Positions 44,617 through 53,355 are shown, counted from the first letter of the stretch. The stretch: DNA of 64,000 bases from CAIOHW01 sp964432565 (GCA_964432565.1 CAYSOA010000003.1:1-64000); one strand, 5' to 3'. Notes: generated from the sequence alone by a model not told the origin. Translations and numbers: made by a program.

Positions 44617-45825
44617 TCAGGACTGGAAAGTGGCCCCTGAAGATCGCGAACTGCGGTCATCCACTCCAATCGAGACCACCATGTCGCTCAGCACATTCGT
44701 CACCGAACGCGCGCGCCCGAGAATCCAGTCGACTGAAAGCAGCAGCGCCAGATTTTCGGTTGGAACACCGAGCATCCCCAGCACCAAGGCCAGAGAAATG
44801 AATCCAGCTTCGGGCACACCGGCGATTCCCACGGCCGTCACCAGACAGAGCCCGGCTCCCACGAGCTGCTGCCCGAGGCTCAGGTCAATGCCCATGGCCT
44901 GGGCCACAAAAAGAAACGCCATTCCCTCGTAGAGAATGATGCCATCGTTGTTCAGGTTCGTTCCGATGCAGGCCCCCAGGGCCGAGGCCTGTCGCGAGAC
45001 TCCCAGTCGGTCGAGGGCCCGAAGCGTGAAAGGAAGCGTGGCAAGACTGCTGTTCGTACCCAGAGCCTGCACAACCGGCTCCTTTGCCTCGCGCCAAAAC
45101 TGCGGCAGCGGGATCCCGGCCACCCATCGCACCCAGACCTGATAGGTCAATGCAATGTGAATGAGCAACCCCAGCAACGCCACCCAGAGGTAGGGGAAAA
45201 GTTCGACCAGCGGACCAAACCCGTACTTCGCAACCGAGGAGGCCACTGCCGCAAAGACGGCCAAAGGGATGAGCCGCGTCACCCAGAAAAGCATTCGTTC
45301 GGCGAGCCGCTGTGCAATATCGAAGGCCCTGCGCACGGGAGCAGCTCCGTCGCCCTCGCTGCGGATGGCCATCCCCAGAAGCAGGGCCAGCAGGACGGCT
45401 GGAATCACGGCATTGTCGACAAAAGGCTGCGCGACGCTCCGTGGAAACCAGGAGCCCAGCGACTGAAAAAGATCGACCTTGGGAATCGTAGGCAGCGAAT
45501 CGGTTCCCGCAGCCGCGTGTCGTCCCCAGAATGTTCGAAGGCCCGCTCCGGGCTTCAGCAGATGGGACAGCCCCAGCCCGATCGAAAGGGCAACCAAGGC
45601 ATTCATGATCGCGATTCCGAACATTCGAATTCCGTGACGCAGACTCACTTGCGCCTGTGAGATGGCGTTGATGATCGCTACGAAAAGAAGCGGTACCGCC
45701 ATGGCCTTGATGAGCTGAATCACGACCTGGGAGACTCCGGCGAGCGGCATGCCCCACCCCGTTGCTCCCCCGAGAAACGGCCCTGCAGCGAGCCCTGCCA
45801 CCAGAGCCACCACCATCGCCTTCAT
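44617..45825 (-). CDS. Dicarboxylate/amino acid:cation symporter (DAACS family)
   Basis: 402 aa integral membrane protein with about eight helices and two re-entrant loops. Signatures: the serine-rich hairpin GTNSSLATLPFTLRAL, NNDGIILYEGMAFLFVA and the substrate-site helix WILGRARSVTNVLSDMV. Family members import glutamate, aspartate or C4-dicarboxylates with Na+ or H+. The start overlaps the uvrC stop by 4 bp, an unusual pairing of a repair gene and a transporter. Confidence 0.92.
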   Translation of the reverse strand: MKAMVVALVAGLAAGPFLGGATGWGMPLAGVSQVVIQLIKAMAVPLLFVAIINAISQAQVSLRHGIRMFGIAIMNALVALSIGLGLSHLLKPGAGLRTFWGRHAAAGTDSLPTIPKVDLFQSLGSWFPRSVAQPFVDNAVIPAVLLALLLGMAIRSEGDGAAPVRRAFDIAQRLAERMLFWVTRLIPLAVFAAVASSVAKYGFGPLVELFPYLWVALLGLLIHIALTYQVWVRWVAGIPLPQFWREAKEPVVQALGTNSSLATLPFTLRALDRLGVSRQASALGACIGTNLNNDGIILYEGMAFLFVAQAMGIDLSLGQQLVGAGLCLVTAVGIAGVPEAGFISLALVLGMLGVPTENLALLLSVDWILGRARSVTNVLSDMVVSIGVDDRSSRSSGATFQS

Positions 45826-47591
45826 CGCGTCTTCCCCCCTCTTCCCATGATGCGCTTGTCACGCACGTTCCGGTGGTAGGAAATGGCAAAACGATGGGCT
45901 TCGTCACGAACATGCACCAGAAGCTTGTAGGCGGGCATGTGCGGCAGCAGATTCACAGGATTCTTTCGTCCGGGGATGAAAATGCGTTCGAGGGACGCCC
46001 GCACTTCCTTTTCTCTAAAATTCCTCTCCGTTCGAGCCTTGGCAAGGCCCACGACGGCCACGCCCTGAATCTGAAGCTCCTCCAAAATCGCCACCGCCTG
46101 CGAGAGCTGGCCCTTGCCTCCATCGACGACCACCAGATCCGGGAGTTCGTCGCCCTCACGCCCCAGCGCCGCAAATCGCCGTCCCAGCACTTCCTTCATG
46201 GTGGCAAAGTCGTTCGCACCCTCGACCGTTTTGATCTTGTAGCGGCGGTAGAGATTCTTGTCGGGACCACCGTCGATGAAGACCACGCGCGACGCCACGG
46301 CGTCCTCGCCGTGGATATTCGAGTTGTCGAAACACTCGATTCGATGAGGAAGGCGGGAAAGCCCGAGCTTCTCCTGAACCTCTTCGAGCGCGGCAATGCC
46401 ATGGCCGCCACCCTGTTTGGCATTCTGCTCAACCGAGTATTTGGCGTTCTGACGAGCTACGCCGAGAATCTGCTCATCAAAGGGGGTGTCGGCGATGCGA
46501 AGTCGAAGTCCCAGGCTGCGCTCGATCATCTCGAGCTCAGCCGACTCGGGTGCCACGGGGAGCAGCACCTCGGACGGACGCGAGAGCCCTGCGCCACCCG
46601 CCTGCGTCTCGTCGGGCCTTTCCTCAAGCGCCACGTAATATTGGGACAGAACCTCTCCCAGAATCTCGGCATCCGTCTGGCTCGAATCCGCATTCTGGAC
46701 ATCGAAATGCCGAACGGAGAGCATCTTGCCCCCGCGAACCTGCAGAATCACGGCATGAAAGAGCACTTCGCTTCGGGCGATTCCCACCACGTCACGGTCC
46801 CGCTCCGAGCCGGCCTCGACCACGCCCTGAACCGCCGTGATCCCCTCGAGCGCCTGAACCTGGTCCCGAAAGTGTGCGGCACGCTCGAAATCCTCGGCCT
46901 CGGCGGCCTCCGACATCTGGGAGCGCAGCGAATCCAGAAGGGGGTCGGCCTTTCCCTCGAGAATCGAAATCGCCTGGTCGATCGTCCCGCGATAGCCGGC
47001 CTCGTCGATCATTCGCACGCAGGAGCCCGAGCACTGCCCGATTTGATAGAGGATGCAGGGGCGGCTGCGATGCCTGAAGGTATTGTCCGAACAGTCCCGC
47101 AGCTGAAAGGTATGGTTCAGAAGCTGAAGGGTCTGCCTTGCCGACCATGCGGACGGAAACGGACCGAAATACCGGGCACCGTCGCGCCGGACCCGGCGGG
47201 TCCACTCGATCCGCGGAAAGGCCTGGGCGATGTCGATTCGAAGGTAGGGATAGCCCTTGTCATCCTTGAGCCGCACATTGAAGCGCGGCTTGTGCTTCTT
47301 GATGAGCGTGCACTCGAGAATCAGAGCCTCGTTTTCGGTCTCGGTCAGGATCAAATCGAAGGTTTCGATCGACGCCACGAGAAGCTCGGTACGAAGGCGC
47401 TCGTGGCGCGCCGCCTGAAAATAGCTGGAAACCCGATTCCGCAGATTTTTGGCTTTTCCGACATAAAGAATGGCCCCCGAGGAGTCCTTCATCAGGTAAA
47501 CGCCGGGCAAAGTGCTGATCTCGCGGGCTTTTCTCAGCAGCTCGGCGCGACGCGCCTCGGGGTTTCGAGCTTGATTTTCCACTCCGGTCAT
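45822..47591 (-). CDS. uvrC: Excinuclease ABC subunit UvrC, apparently without the C-terminal HhH domain
   Basis: 589 aa dual-incision nuclease. The GIY-YIG domain (LPGVYLMKDSSGAILYVGKAKNLRNRVSSYF split) makes the 3' cut. A Cys-rich segment (CSGSCVRMI) and the UVR motif (MSEAAEAEDFERAAHFRDQV) that binds UvrB follow. The RNase-H-like domain (RIECFDNSNIHGEDAVAS, LVVVDGGKGQLS, RDEAHRFAISYHR) makes the 5' cut. The protein stops 12 residues after that point, where other UvrC proteins continue with about 60 residues of tandem helix-hairpin-helix. The stop overlaps the symporter start by 4 bp. Confidence 0.95.
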   Translation of the reverse strand: MTGVENQARNPEARRAELLRKAREISTLPGVYLMKDSSGAILYVGKAKNLRNRVSSYFQAARHERLRTELLVASIETFDLILTETENEALILECTLIKKHKPRFNVRLKDDKGYPYLRIDIAQAFPRIEWTRRVRRDGARYFGPFPSAWSARQTLQLLNHTFQLRDCSDNTFRHRSRPCILYQIGQCSGSCVRMIDEAGYRGTIDQAISILEGKADPLLDSLRSQMSEAAEAEDFERAAHFRDQVQALEGITAVQGVVEAGSERDRDVVGIARSEVLFHAVILQVRGGKMLSVRHFDVQNADSSQTDAEILGEVLSQYYVALEERPDETQAGGAGLSRPSEVLLPVAPESAELEMIERSLGLRLRIADTPFDEQILGVARQNAKYSVEQNAKQGGGHGIAALEEVQEKLGLSRLPHRIECFDNSNIHGEDAVASRVVFIDGGPDKNLYRRYKIKTVEGANDFATMKEVLGRRFAALGREGDELPDLVVVDGGKGQLSQAVAILEELQIQGVAVVGLAKARTERNFREKEVRASLERIFIPGRKNPVNLLPHMPAYKLLVHVRDEAHRFAISYHRNVRDKRIMGRGGKTR

Positions 47592-47598
47592 CTATAAG
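47571..47598 (+). promoter_or_regulatory. Candidate sigma-70-type promoter for the zinc-ribbon/Tudor-like gene
   Basis: TTGATT (47571-47576) and TATAAG (47593-47598), 16-bp spacer. The predicted start near 47605 gives a leader of about 34 nt with AAGAGG before ATG 47639. The element lies over the start of divergent uvrC. Confidence 0.5.
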
Positions 47599-47638
47599 TA
47601 ATTTCAAAGATTTACTCAATTTCCAGAAGAGGAAAACC

Positions 47639-48079
47639 ATGGCCAAACCTGCCGTCGCTCAAGAAACGCTGTCGTACTGCACGAGCTGCAAGATCGACCT
47701 CGCCCACACGATTGTCTCGATGAAGGGTGACCAGATCGCCAAGGTCGAGTGCAAGACCTGCAAAAAGACCCATGCATACAAGGTCCCCAAGGGAGTGACC
47801 GAAGCAGCTCCCAAGAAAAAGCGCGTCAGCAAGAAGAAGGCCGACTCAGAAGCCCTGACCGCGAGTACGATCGAAGCCGAGTGGGAAAAGCTGATGAACG
47901 CCCACCGGGACGCCCCCTTCAAGCCGTATGGCCTGAAGGCGAAGTTCGCCCTCGGAGACAAGATCAAGCACCCGAGCTTCGGAGACGGGATCGTCGGCAA
48001 GCTGATCTACCCCAACAAGCTCGAAGTCATCTTTCGGACGGACATCAAGGTTCTGATCCACGGCGGATCACCCAACTAA
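47639..48079 (+). CDS. Zinc-ribbon protein with a UvrD-C-terminus/CarD-like Tudor segment
   Basis: 146 aa. Residues 12-48 hold a zinc ribbon (YCTSCKIDLAHT … CKTCKKTHAYK). A lysine-rich linker follows. Residues about 103-140 (FALGDKIKHPSFGDGIVGKL, then a strand KLEVIFR and VLIHGG) look like the Tudor-type domain at the C-terminus of UvrD/PcrA helicases that contacts RNA polymerase. Promoter and terminator flank it, so it is a single-gene unit, divergent from uvrC and near uvrB and carD. A role in transcription-linked repair is my inference. Confidence 0.88.
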   Translation: MAKPAVAQETLSYCTSCKIDLAHTIVSMKGDQIAKVECKTCKKTHAYKVPKGVTEAAPKKKRVSKKKADSEALTASTIEAEWEKLMNAHRDAPFKPYGLKAKFALGDKIKHPSFGDGIVGKLIYPNKLEVIFRTDIKVLIHGGSPN

Positions 48080-48117
48080 CAGAGCAGACTCCGTCTACCT
48101 CTCAATCGAATGAAACT

Positions 48118-48153
48118 GAAAAGGGCGCTGCTACTGCAGCGCCCTTTTTTTGA
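48118..48153 (+). terminator. Intrinsic terminator after the zinc-ribbon/Tudor-like gene
   Basis: GGGCGCTGC pairs with GCAGCGCCC around a 4-nt loop, followed by seven T. An A-run on the left arm may also let it work for the convergent gene ending at 48185. Confidence 0.92.
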
Positions 48154-48184
48154 TAAGATTCTTCCAGTTCGAGAGTCCGACTCT

Positions 48185-48856
48185 TCAGCCAACCTGACTC
48201 ACATCAATGTGCGAGCTAAACCCTCGGGTCTTCTCCAGGGCATTGGTCAGGCGTTTCTCAAGCTGATCAAGATCCGAGCTGACCTTGACGTTGTTCTGCC
48301 AGTACCCCGTCGAAGCAGTCTGCTTTTCCCACTGCTGGCTCAGCCGCTCGACATCCGAAATGGCCGGCGCGACCTGACGATAAGGCTCGCTCTGGGCCAC
48401 CGAAGGAAACTTCTGGGCTCGCTCCTTGAGTTGCCCCTCATGAGTTCGCGCACTCTTGAGAGCGTCCTGAATTTCACGAGTGTGCACCTTGTACTGAGCC
48501 ATGAACTCCGAAGTCGGCTGGTTTTGTGCCGTCCTGACCTGTGCCTTGAGGCCACGAATCTGGTCCAGGGCGCTCAACAACGACGTCTCAACGGCAATCG
48601 TATGGGGAGCCAGGCTCATCCTGGCGGCATCCGCTTTGATTTCCTGTTCGCCCATTCCCCCTGGCGAAGCTCCCTTTTCGGGCGTCATTGCCGACTGTTC
48701 AGTGCCCGTCTCACCCGCCTCCTCCGAATGTCCCGACTGCTCATTGGATCCGGGAGCGCTATAGCCGTCGGCTACCGCGCTCACCGGAATGAAGCCCCCT
48801 TGCGCAGCCAGACACAACACCAACGCCGGGGCGAACGCCCCGCTTCTGAATTTCAT
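48185..48856 (-). CDS. Exported helical protein of unknown function
   Basis: 223 aa. Signal peptide (MKFRSGAFAPALVLCLAAQGGF) likely cleaved near VSAVADG. An acidic Ser/Glu-rich linker leads to a helical domain (about 80-220) with heptad-like Leu spacing (LLSALDQIRGLKAQVRTAQ) and two Trp/Tyr-rich points (QQWEKQTASTGYWQNN). No family recognised. AGGAGG lies 7 bp before ATG 48856; a 12-bp inverted repeat reaches into that site. It follows uvrB by 52 bp in the same direction. Confidence 0.75.
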   Translation of the reverse strand: MKFRSGAFAPALVLCLAAQGGFIPVSAVADGYSAPGSNEQSGHSEEAGETGTEQSAMTPEKGASPGGMGEQEIKADAARMSLAPHTIAVETSLLSALDQIRGLKAQVRTAQNQPTSEFMAQYKVHTREIQDALKSARTHEGQLKERAQKFPSVAQSEPYRQVAPAISDVERLSQQWEKQTASTGYWQNNVKVSSDLDQLEKRLTNALEKTRGFSSHIDVSQVG

Positions 48857-48866
48857 GAACAACCTC

Positions 48867-48912
48867 CTGATTGGTTTTTCAATCTCTAGTCTGCAAGCCG
48901 AAAACCAATCAG
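48867..48912. repeat. 12-bp perfect inverted repeat at the uvrB end and the start of the next gene
   Basis: CTGATTGGTTTT (48867-48878) and AAAACCAATCAG (48901-48912), 22-nt loop. One arm covers the uvrB stop, the other touches the Shine-Dalgarno of the gene starting at 48856. There is no T-run after it on the minus strand, so it is not an ordinary terminator. It could be an RNA hairpin masking the ribosome binding site or a DNA operator. Confidence 0.5.
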
Positions 48913-51062
48913 AGCGACAGGCCGAGACTCAACGCCCGAAGGCGACGCAGGCGATCCCGCAACTGGGCCGCTTCCTCGAACTGAAGCTGCCTTGCGGCCT
49001 CTCTCATATCCTCTTCCATTTTCTTCAGAATCTTTGGCAGTTCTTCGATCTTCGTGAAGTAATCACCGGCAGTCTGGCTGATGGCCTCGATCGTAGCGCT
49101 CGAATCCAACAGGTCGAGACCAGCGACGGCATCCGCGGAGTTCTCGGCGGCACTCCAGATACTCCTTCCGTGGCCCGATCCCGAGCCGGTGCGCAGGGCA
49201 CGCTTGGCCAGCGCCGCCTTATCGAGCCGAGCCATCACCTGATCCTCCTCCGAGACGATCGGAGCGGGAATCGCCTTTTGGATGGTTCTCGGAGTGATGC
49301 CGTGTTCGGCGTTGAACTCTTCCTGGATTTTGCGACGTCGAGCGGTCTCATCGATCGCAATGCGCATGCTCTCGGTGATCCTGTCCGCGTAGAGCAGAAC
49401 GAAGCCGTTTGCGTTACGTGCGGCCCGCCCGATCGTCTGGATCAGCGATCGCTGGCTTCTGAGAAACCCTTCCTTGTCGGCATCCAGAATGGCGACAAGC
49501 GAGACTTCCGGTAGATCAAGCCCTTCTCGAAGCAGGTTGATTCCCACCAGTACGTCAAACAGCCCCATCCGCAGATCGCGAAGAATCTCAATTCGCTCGA
49601 GGGTATCGATGTCGGAGTGAAGGTACTTCACCCTCACGCCCTTCTCGGTGTAGTAGCGGGTCAGGTCCTCGGCCAGTTTCTTCGTCAAGGTCGTCACGAG
49701 CACGCGCTCCTGAAGTTCGACGCGCTTGCGAATCTCGACCAGAAGGTCATCCACCTGGGTCGTTGCAGGACGAACCTCAAGCAACGGATCGAGGAGTCCC
49801 GTGGGCCGGATCACCTGCTCGACGAACTCTCCTGCAGTCTGCTGCAGCTCGTACTCCCCGGGAGTGGCCGAAACGTAGACCACCTGATTTCGGGAGCGCT
49901 CCCATTCCTCGAAGTTGAGCGGCCGATTGTCGAGAGCCGAAGGCAGTCGAAAGCCATGCTCAACCAGCGTTGATTTGCGCGCTCGATCTCCGCGAGACAT
50001 GCCGCCGATCTGGGGGACGGTCACGTGGCTTTCATCGACGATCAGCAACCAGTCACGGGGAAAATATTCCAGCAGCGTGGGCGGCGCATCGCCCGGAGGA
50101 CGTCCTGTCAAATGGCGGGAATAGTTCTCGATGCCCTGGCAGAACCCCAGCTCTTCGATCATCTCGAGGTCAAACATCGTGCGCTGTTCGAGACGCTGCG
50201 CCTCGACCAGGCGCTCCTGCGAGCGGAGCTCGGCAAGACGCTGCTGAAGTTCGACGCGAATCGAATCGATGGCTCTCTTTCTATTTTCGAGCGTCGTCAC
50301 ATAATGACTGCCCGGATAGATCGTAATACGAGGGATCTTTTGAATCCTGACGCCCCGAAGCGGATCAATCTCCGAAATCGATTCGATTTCATCTCCGAAA
50401 AATTCAACTCGGATCGCCCGCTCCTCTTCGTACGCAGGAAAAATCTCCACGACGTCGCCGCGAACACGGAAGGTTCCTCGGTGAAAGTCGATATCGTTGC
50501 GCTTGTATTGGATTTCTACCAGCTTTCGCAGCATCTCCTGGCGCTTCAATTCACGACCGACCTCGAGGTAGAGCAGCATTCCCTCGTAAGCCTCGGGAGA
50601 ACCCAGGCCGTAGATGCACGAGATGGAGGCGACAATCAGGACATCATTGCGATCAAGGAGAGAGCGTGTGGCCGAGTGACGAAGCTTGTCGATCTCCTCA
50701 TTGATTGCGGAATCCTTCTCAATGTAGGTGTCTGTCGACGGAATATAGGCTTCGGGCTGGTAGTAATCATAGTAGCTGACAAAGTACTCGACGGCATTGT
50801 TTGGAAAGAACTCTCGAAACTCGCTGAAGAGCTGGGCAGCAAGTGTCTTGTTGTGACAGAGAACCAATGTCGGCTTTCCCGTTCGGGCGATGACATTGGC
50901 CATCGTGAAGGTCTTCCCGGAGCCGGTTACCCCGAGCAAAACCTGCGCTTTTCTGCCCTCTGCAATTCCGCGAGAGAGCGCCTCGATGGCCTGCGGCTGG
51001 TCGCCCGTCGGCTGAAACGGGGTGGCGAGCTCGAACTTCCGGTTCGAACGGCCTTCCGTCAT
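48909..51062 (-). CDS. uvrB: Excinuclease ABC subunit UvrB
   Basis: 717 aa damage-verification helicase-like ATPase. Walker A GVTGSGKTFTMANVIA, the beta-hairpin region YYDYYQPEAYIPSTDTYIEKD that probes DNA, DESHVTVPQ, the LREGLDLPEVSLVAILDADKEG and QTIGRAARN helicase motifs, and the C-terminal UVR motif (KKMEEDMREAARQLQFEEAAQLRD split) that binds UvrC. The start overlaps the cysS stop by 1 bp (TGATG), so cysS and uvrB are coupled. Confidence 0.98.
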   Translation of the reverse strand: MTEGRSNRKFELATPFQPTGDQPQAIEALSRGIAEGRKAQVLLGVTGSGKTFTMANVIARTGKPTLVLCHNKTLAAQLFSEFREFFPNNAVEYFVSYYDYYQPEAYIPSTDTYIEKDSAINEEIDKLRHSATRSLLDRNDVLIVASISCIYGLGSPEAYEGMLLYLEVGRELKRQEMLRKLVEIQYKRNDIDFHRGTFRVRGDVVEIFPAYEEERAIRVEFFGDEIESISEIDPLRGVRIQKIPRITIYPGSHYVTTLENRKRAIDSIRVELQQRLAELRSQERLVEAQRLEQRTMFDLEMIEELGFCQGIENYSRHLTGRPPGDAPPTLLEYFPRDWLLIVDESHVTVPQIGGMSRGDRARKSTLVEHGFRLPSALDNRPLNFEEWERSRNQVVYVSATPGEYELQQTAGEFVEQVIRPTGLLDPLLEVRPATTQVDDLLVEIRKRVELQERVLVTTLTKKLAEDLTRYYTEKGVRVKYLHSDIDTLERIEILRDLRMGLFDVLVGINLLREGLDLPEVSLVAILDADKEGFLRSQRSLIQTIGRAARNANGFVLLYADRITESMRIAIDETARRRKIQEEFNAEHGITPRTIQKAIPAPIVSEEDQVMARLDKAALAKRALRTGSGSGHGRSIWSAAENSADAVAGLDLLDSSATIEAISQTAGDYFTKIEELPKILKKMEEDMREAARQLQFEEAAQLRDRLRRLRALSLGLSL

Positions 51063-52567
51063 CAGCGATACTCCCAGGTCGTGCCCTGGGGTCCATCCTT
51101 GATCTCCACTCCCCGGTCGTGAAGCTCCCTGCGGATCTCATCAGCACGCTCAAAATTCTTCGCTGCACGAGCCGCCTTTCGCTCGGCAATTCGTGATTCA
51201 ATCTCCTCGGGCGTGAGTCTCCCCTCCTGGCGCGCAGCCTTCACCCGGCTGATATCGGCAAGCGCCTTTCCGGAGTCCAGACGACCGACTCCGATCAGGT
51301 CCCCCAGATCCTGCTCCAGAAGATTGAGAAACGCCTGCGCTCCCAGGCAGGCGGCTGGAGTCGCCTGAGCCAATGGCTCGGACGAGATCCGGTTGAAGTC
51401 CCGAATCAGCTGGAACACTACGGCCAAAAGCTCGGGCGTGTTGAAGTCGTTCGACATGGCCTCGACCATCCGCTCACGCGCCTTCTCACACTCGGCCACA
51501 AAATCACCCCAGAGAGACTCGGCCCTGAGGTCTGGCACTGCCCGGCGCACCGCCGCCAGACCGGCTGCTTTTTGCTTTGCCTCGTAGATGCGCTGAAGCC
51601 CGGTGAGAGCCTGGTCGATCGCTTCATCTCCGAAGTCGATAATCGAGCGGTAGTGCACCGAAAGCAGGAGATAACGGGCGATTTCACCGCTGTACTGTGT
51701 CAGGAAGTCGCGAGCGAGAAAAACATTGCCCAGGCTCTTGGACATCTTCTCCTTCGACAAGGTCAGGAAGGCGGAATGCAGCCAGTACTTCACGAAGGGC
51801 GCCTTCCCGCATGCCGCCTCGCTCTGTGCGATCTCGTTCTCGTGATGGGGAAAGATCAGGTCCTCTCCGCCGTGGTGCACGTCGATCTGATCGCCCAGCC
51901 ACTTCGACGCCATCGCCGAACACTCGATATGCCAGCCGGGCCGCCCTCGCCCCCAGGGCGACTCCCAGAAGGGCTCTCCAGGTTTGGCGGGCTTCCAAAG
52001 CGCAAAGTCGAGAGGGTTCCGCTTCTTCTCATTCACTTCGACACGCGCGCCCACTTCGAGCTCATCCAGATTTCGCTGCGAGAGCTTTCCGTAGCCGGCG
52101 AAGTCCTTCACCGAGAAGAACACCTCACCGTTAACCACGTAGCCATGACCATGGGTGACGATCTTTTCGATCATGGCGATGATTTCAGCCATGTGGGAGG
52201 TGACCGTCGTCTTGTGCGTGGGCTCGAGCAGCCCCGCAACGGCATAATCCTTCTCCACCTCGGCAATATATTTCTTCGAAACTTCTTCGGGCGACACGCC
52301 CTCCTGCCGGGCACGATTGATGATCTTGTCGTCGACGTCGGTGTAGTTTCGCACGAAAGTCACGTCGTATCCGGCTCGCCTGAAGAACCGAAAGAACAGG
52401 TCGGCGACCATTGCCGCCCGCAGATTTCCGATGTGAATCAGATTGTACACCGTCGGTCCGCAGGAGTAGAGCGTCAACCTGCCGGGCTGGAGCGTTTCAA
52501 GCAGCTCCTTCTTCCCGGTCAGGGTGTTGGTGACTCTGATTTTTTGAGCAAACGTTCGGCTGGACAT
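51062..52567 (-). CDS. cysS: Cysteinyl-tRNA synthetase
   Basis: 501 aa class I synthetase. HIGH-type motif PTVYNLIHIGN with the zinc Cys in YSCGPTVY, the WHIECSAMA and GGEDLIFPHHENE zinc/substrate segments and the KMSKS motif KEKMSKSLGN. The ATG at 52567 directly follows the T-run of the carD terminator. A second in-frame ATG at 52594 lies in the hairpin loop and has GAGG 5 bp upstream, so part of the coding region may overlap the terminator. uvrB follows with a 1-bp overlap. Confidence 0.97.
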   Translation of the reverse strand: MSSRTFAQKIRVTNTLTGKKELLETLQPGRLTLYSCGPTVYNLIHIGNLRAAMVADLFFRFFRRAGYDVTFVRNYTDVDDKIINRARQEGVSPEEVSKKYIAEVEKDYAVAGLLEPTHKTTVTSHMAEIIAMIEKIVTHGHGYVVNGEVFFSVKDFAGYGKLSQRNLDELEVGARVEVNEKKRNPLDFALWKPAKPGEPFWESPWGRGRPGWHIECSAMASKWLGDQIDVHHGGEDLIFPHHENEIAQSEAACGKAPFVKYWLHSAFLTLSKEKMSKSLGNVFLARDFLTQYSGEIARYLLLSVHYRSIIDFGDEAIDQALTGLQRIYEAKQKAAGLAAVRRAVPDLRAESLWGDFVAECEKARERMVEAMSNDFNTPELLAVVFQLIRDFNRISSEPLAQATPAACLGAQAFLNLLEQDLGDLIGVGRLDSGKALADISRVKAARQEGRLTPEEIESRIAERKAARAAKNFERADEIRRELHDRGVEIKDGPQGTTWEYR

Positions 52568-52614
52568 AAAAAAACCCCGGGCCGGCGGCTTCATTACCGC
52601 CTCTGCCCGGGGTC
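52568..52614 (-). terminator. Intrinsic terminator after carD, abutting or overlapping cysS start
   Basis: On the minus strand CCCCGGGC pairs with GCCCGGGG, with an inner GGCGG/CCGCC stem, followed by seven T that end at the cysS ATG. It begins about 15 bp after the carD stop. Confidence 0.9.
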
Positions 52615-52628
52615 AAGAATAGTGCAGA

Positions 52629-53123
52629 TCAGGAAGCGAAAATAGTCTGAATTTCCTGCTCAATGACCGCTTCCTGGGCATGCTTGGCGAGAGAGATCTC
52701 TCGAACCAGAAGCGCCTTGGCCTGATCCAGCATCTTTCGCTCGCCGAACGAGAGGTCCTTGCTGTGACGCAGAAGGAAAAGATTTCGGAGCACTTCAGCG
52801 ATCTCAAAAACAGAGCCCGTCTTGATCTTCTCCATGTACTCGCGGTAGCGACGATTCCAGGTCGTCTGGTCGATCTTGACGTTCCTCTGCTTCAGGATCT
52901 TGTAGACGGCCTGAACGTCCTTGGAAGAAATGATCTCGCGAAGTCCCACCGAGTCGGCATTGTCCGTCGGCACCATGATGGTCATTGAGTTTTCAATGAC
53001 CTGAAGAACGTAGAATCGCTTCTTCTGGCCTCCAACATCACGTTCGTCGATACGCTTGACGACAGTCACTCCGTGGGCGGGATAGACTGCATTGTCGCCG
53101 ACTTTGAACATAGGACCTGCCAT
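52629..53123 (-). CDS. CarD-family RNA polymerase-binding transcription regulator
   Basis: 164 aa. The N-terminal RNA-polymerase-interaction domain (FKVGDNAVYPAHGVTVVKRI, then FYVLQVIENSMTIMVP) is Tudor-like and binds the beta subunit. The C-terminal helical domain contacts DNA upstream of the -10 (NRRYREYMEKIKTGSVFEIAEVLRNL, DLSFGERKMLDQAKALLV). Such proteins (CdnL/CarD) stabilise open complexes at many promoters. ATG 53123 has GGAGGT 9 bp upstream. Two candidate promoters precede it, one sigma-70-like and one sigma-54-like. Confidence 0.94.
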   Translation of the reverse strand: MAGPMFKVGDNAVYPAHGVTVVKRIDERDVGGQKKRFYVLQVIENSMTIMVPTDNADSVGLREIISSKDVQAVYKILKQRNVKIDQTTWNRRYREYMEKIKTGSVFEIAEVLRNLFLLRHSKDLSFGERKMLDQAKALLVREISLAKHAQEAVIEQEIQTIFAS

Positions 53124-53217
53124 GACTGTACTACCTCCGAAAAGCGGACTTCTGAAACTCGAGCATGAGGAGCTCGCCGGGAGAACTTCTGCCGGATTGG
53201 AATCAAGAGACTGACGC

Positions 53218-53246
53218 ACCTTAGCACTCCTGATGACCTGAGTCAA
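53218..53246 (-). promoter_or_regulatory. Candidate sigma-70-type promoter for carD
   Basis: Minus-strand TTGACT (53241-53246) and TAAGGT (53218-53223), 17-bp spacer; -35 matches 5 of 6. The predicted leader is about 90 nt. Confidence 0.5.
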
Positions 53247-53355
53247 TCCTGACACAGCGCAACCAGCAAATAAATATATGAAATTAAAAGGTTTTTTTGA
53301 GCCAAAAAACTACTCCTTCAACATCCTGCACGAAAGCCGCAGACGCCCGGCCAGA

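Noticed and set aside
45762..47597. 611-residue open frame on the plus strand
   Set aside because: Antisense to uvrC, which is clearly real; composition and lack of motifs mark it as a shadow frame.
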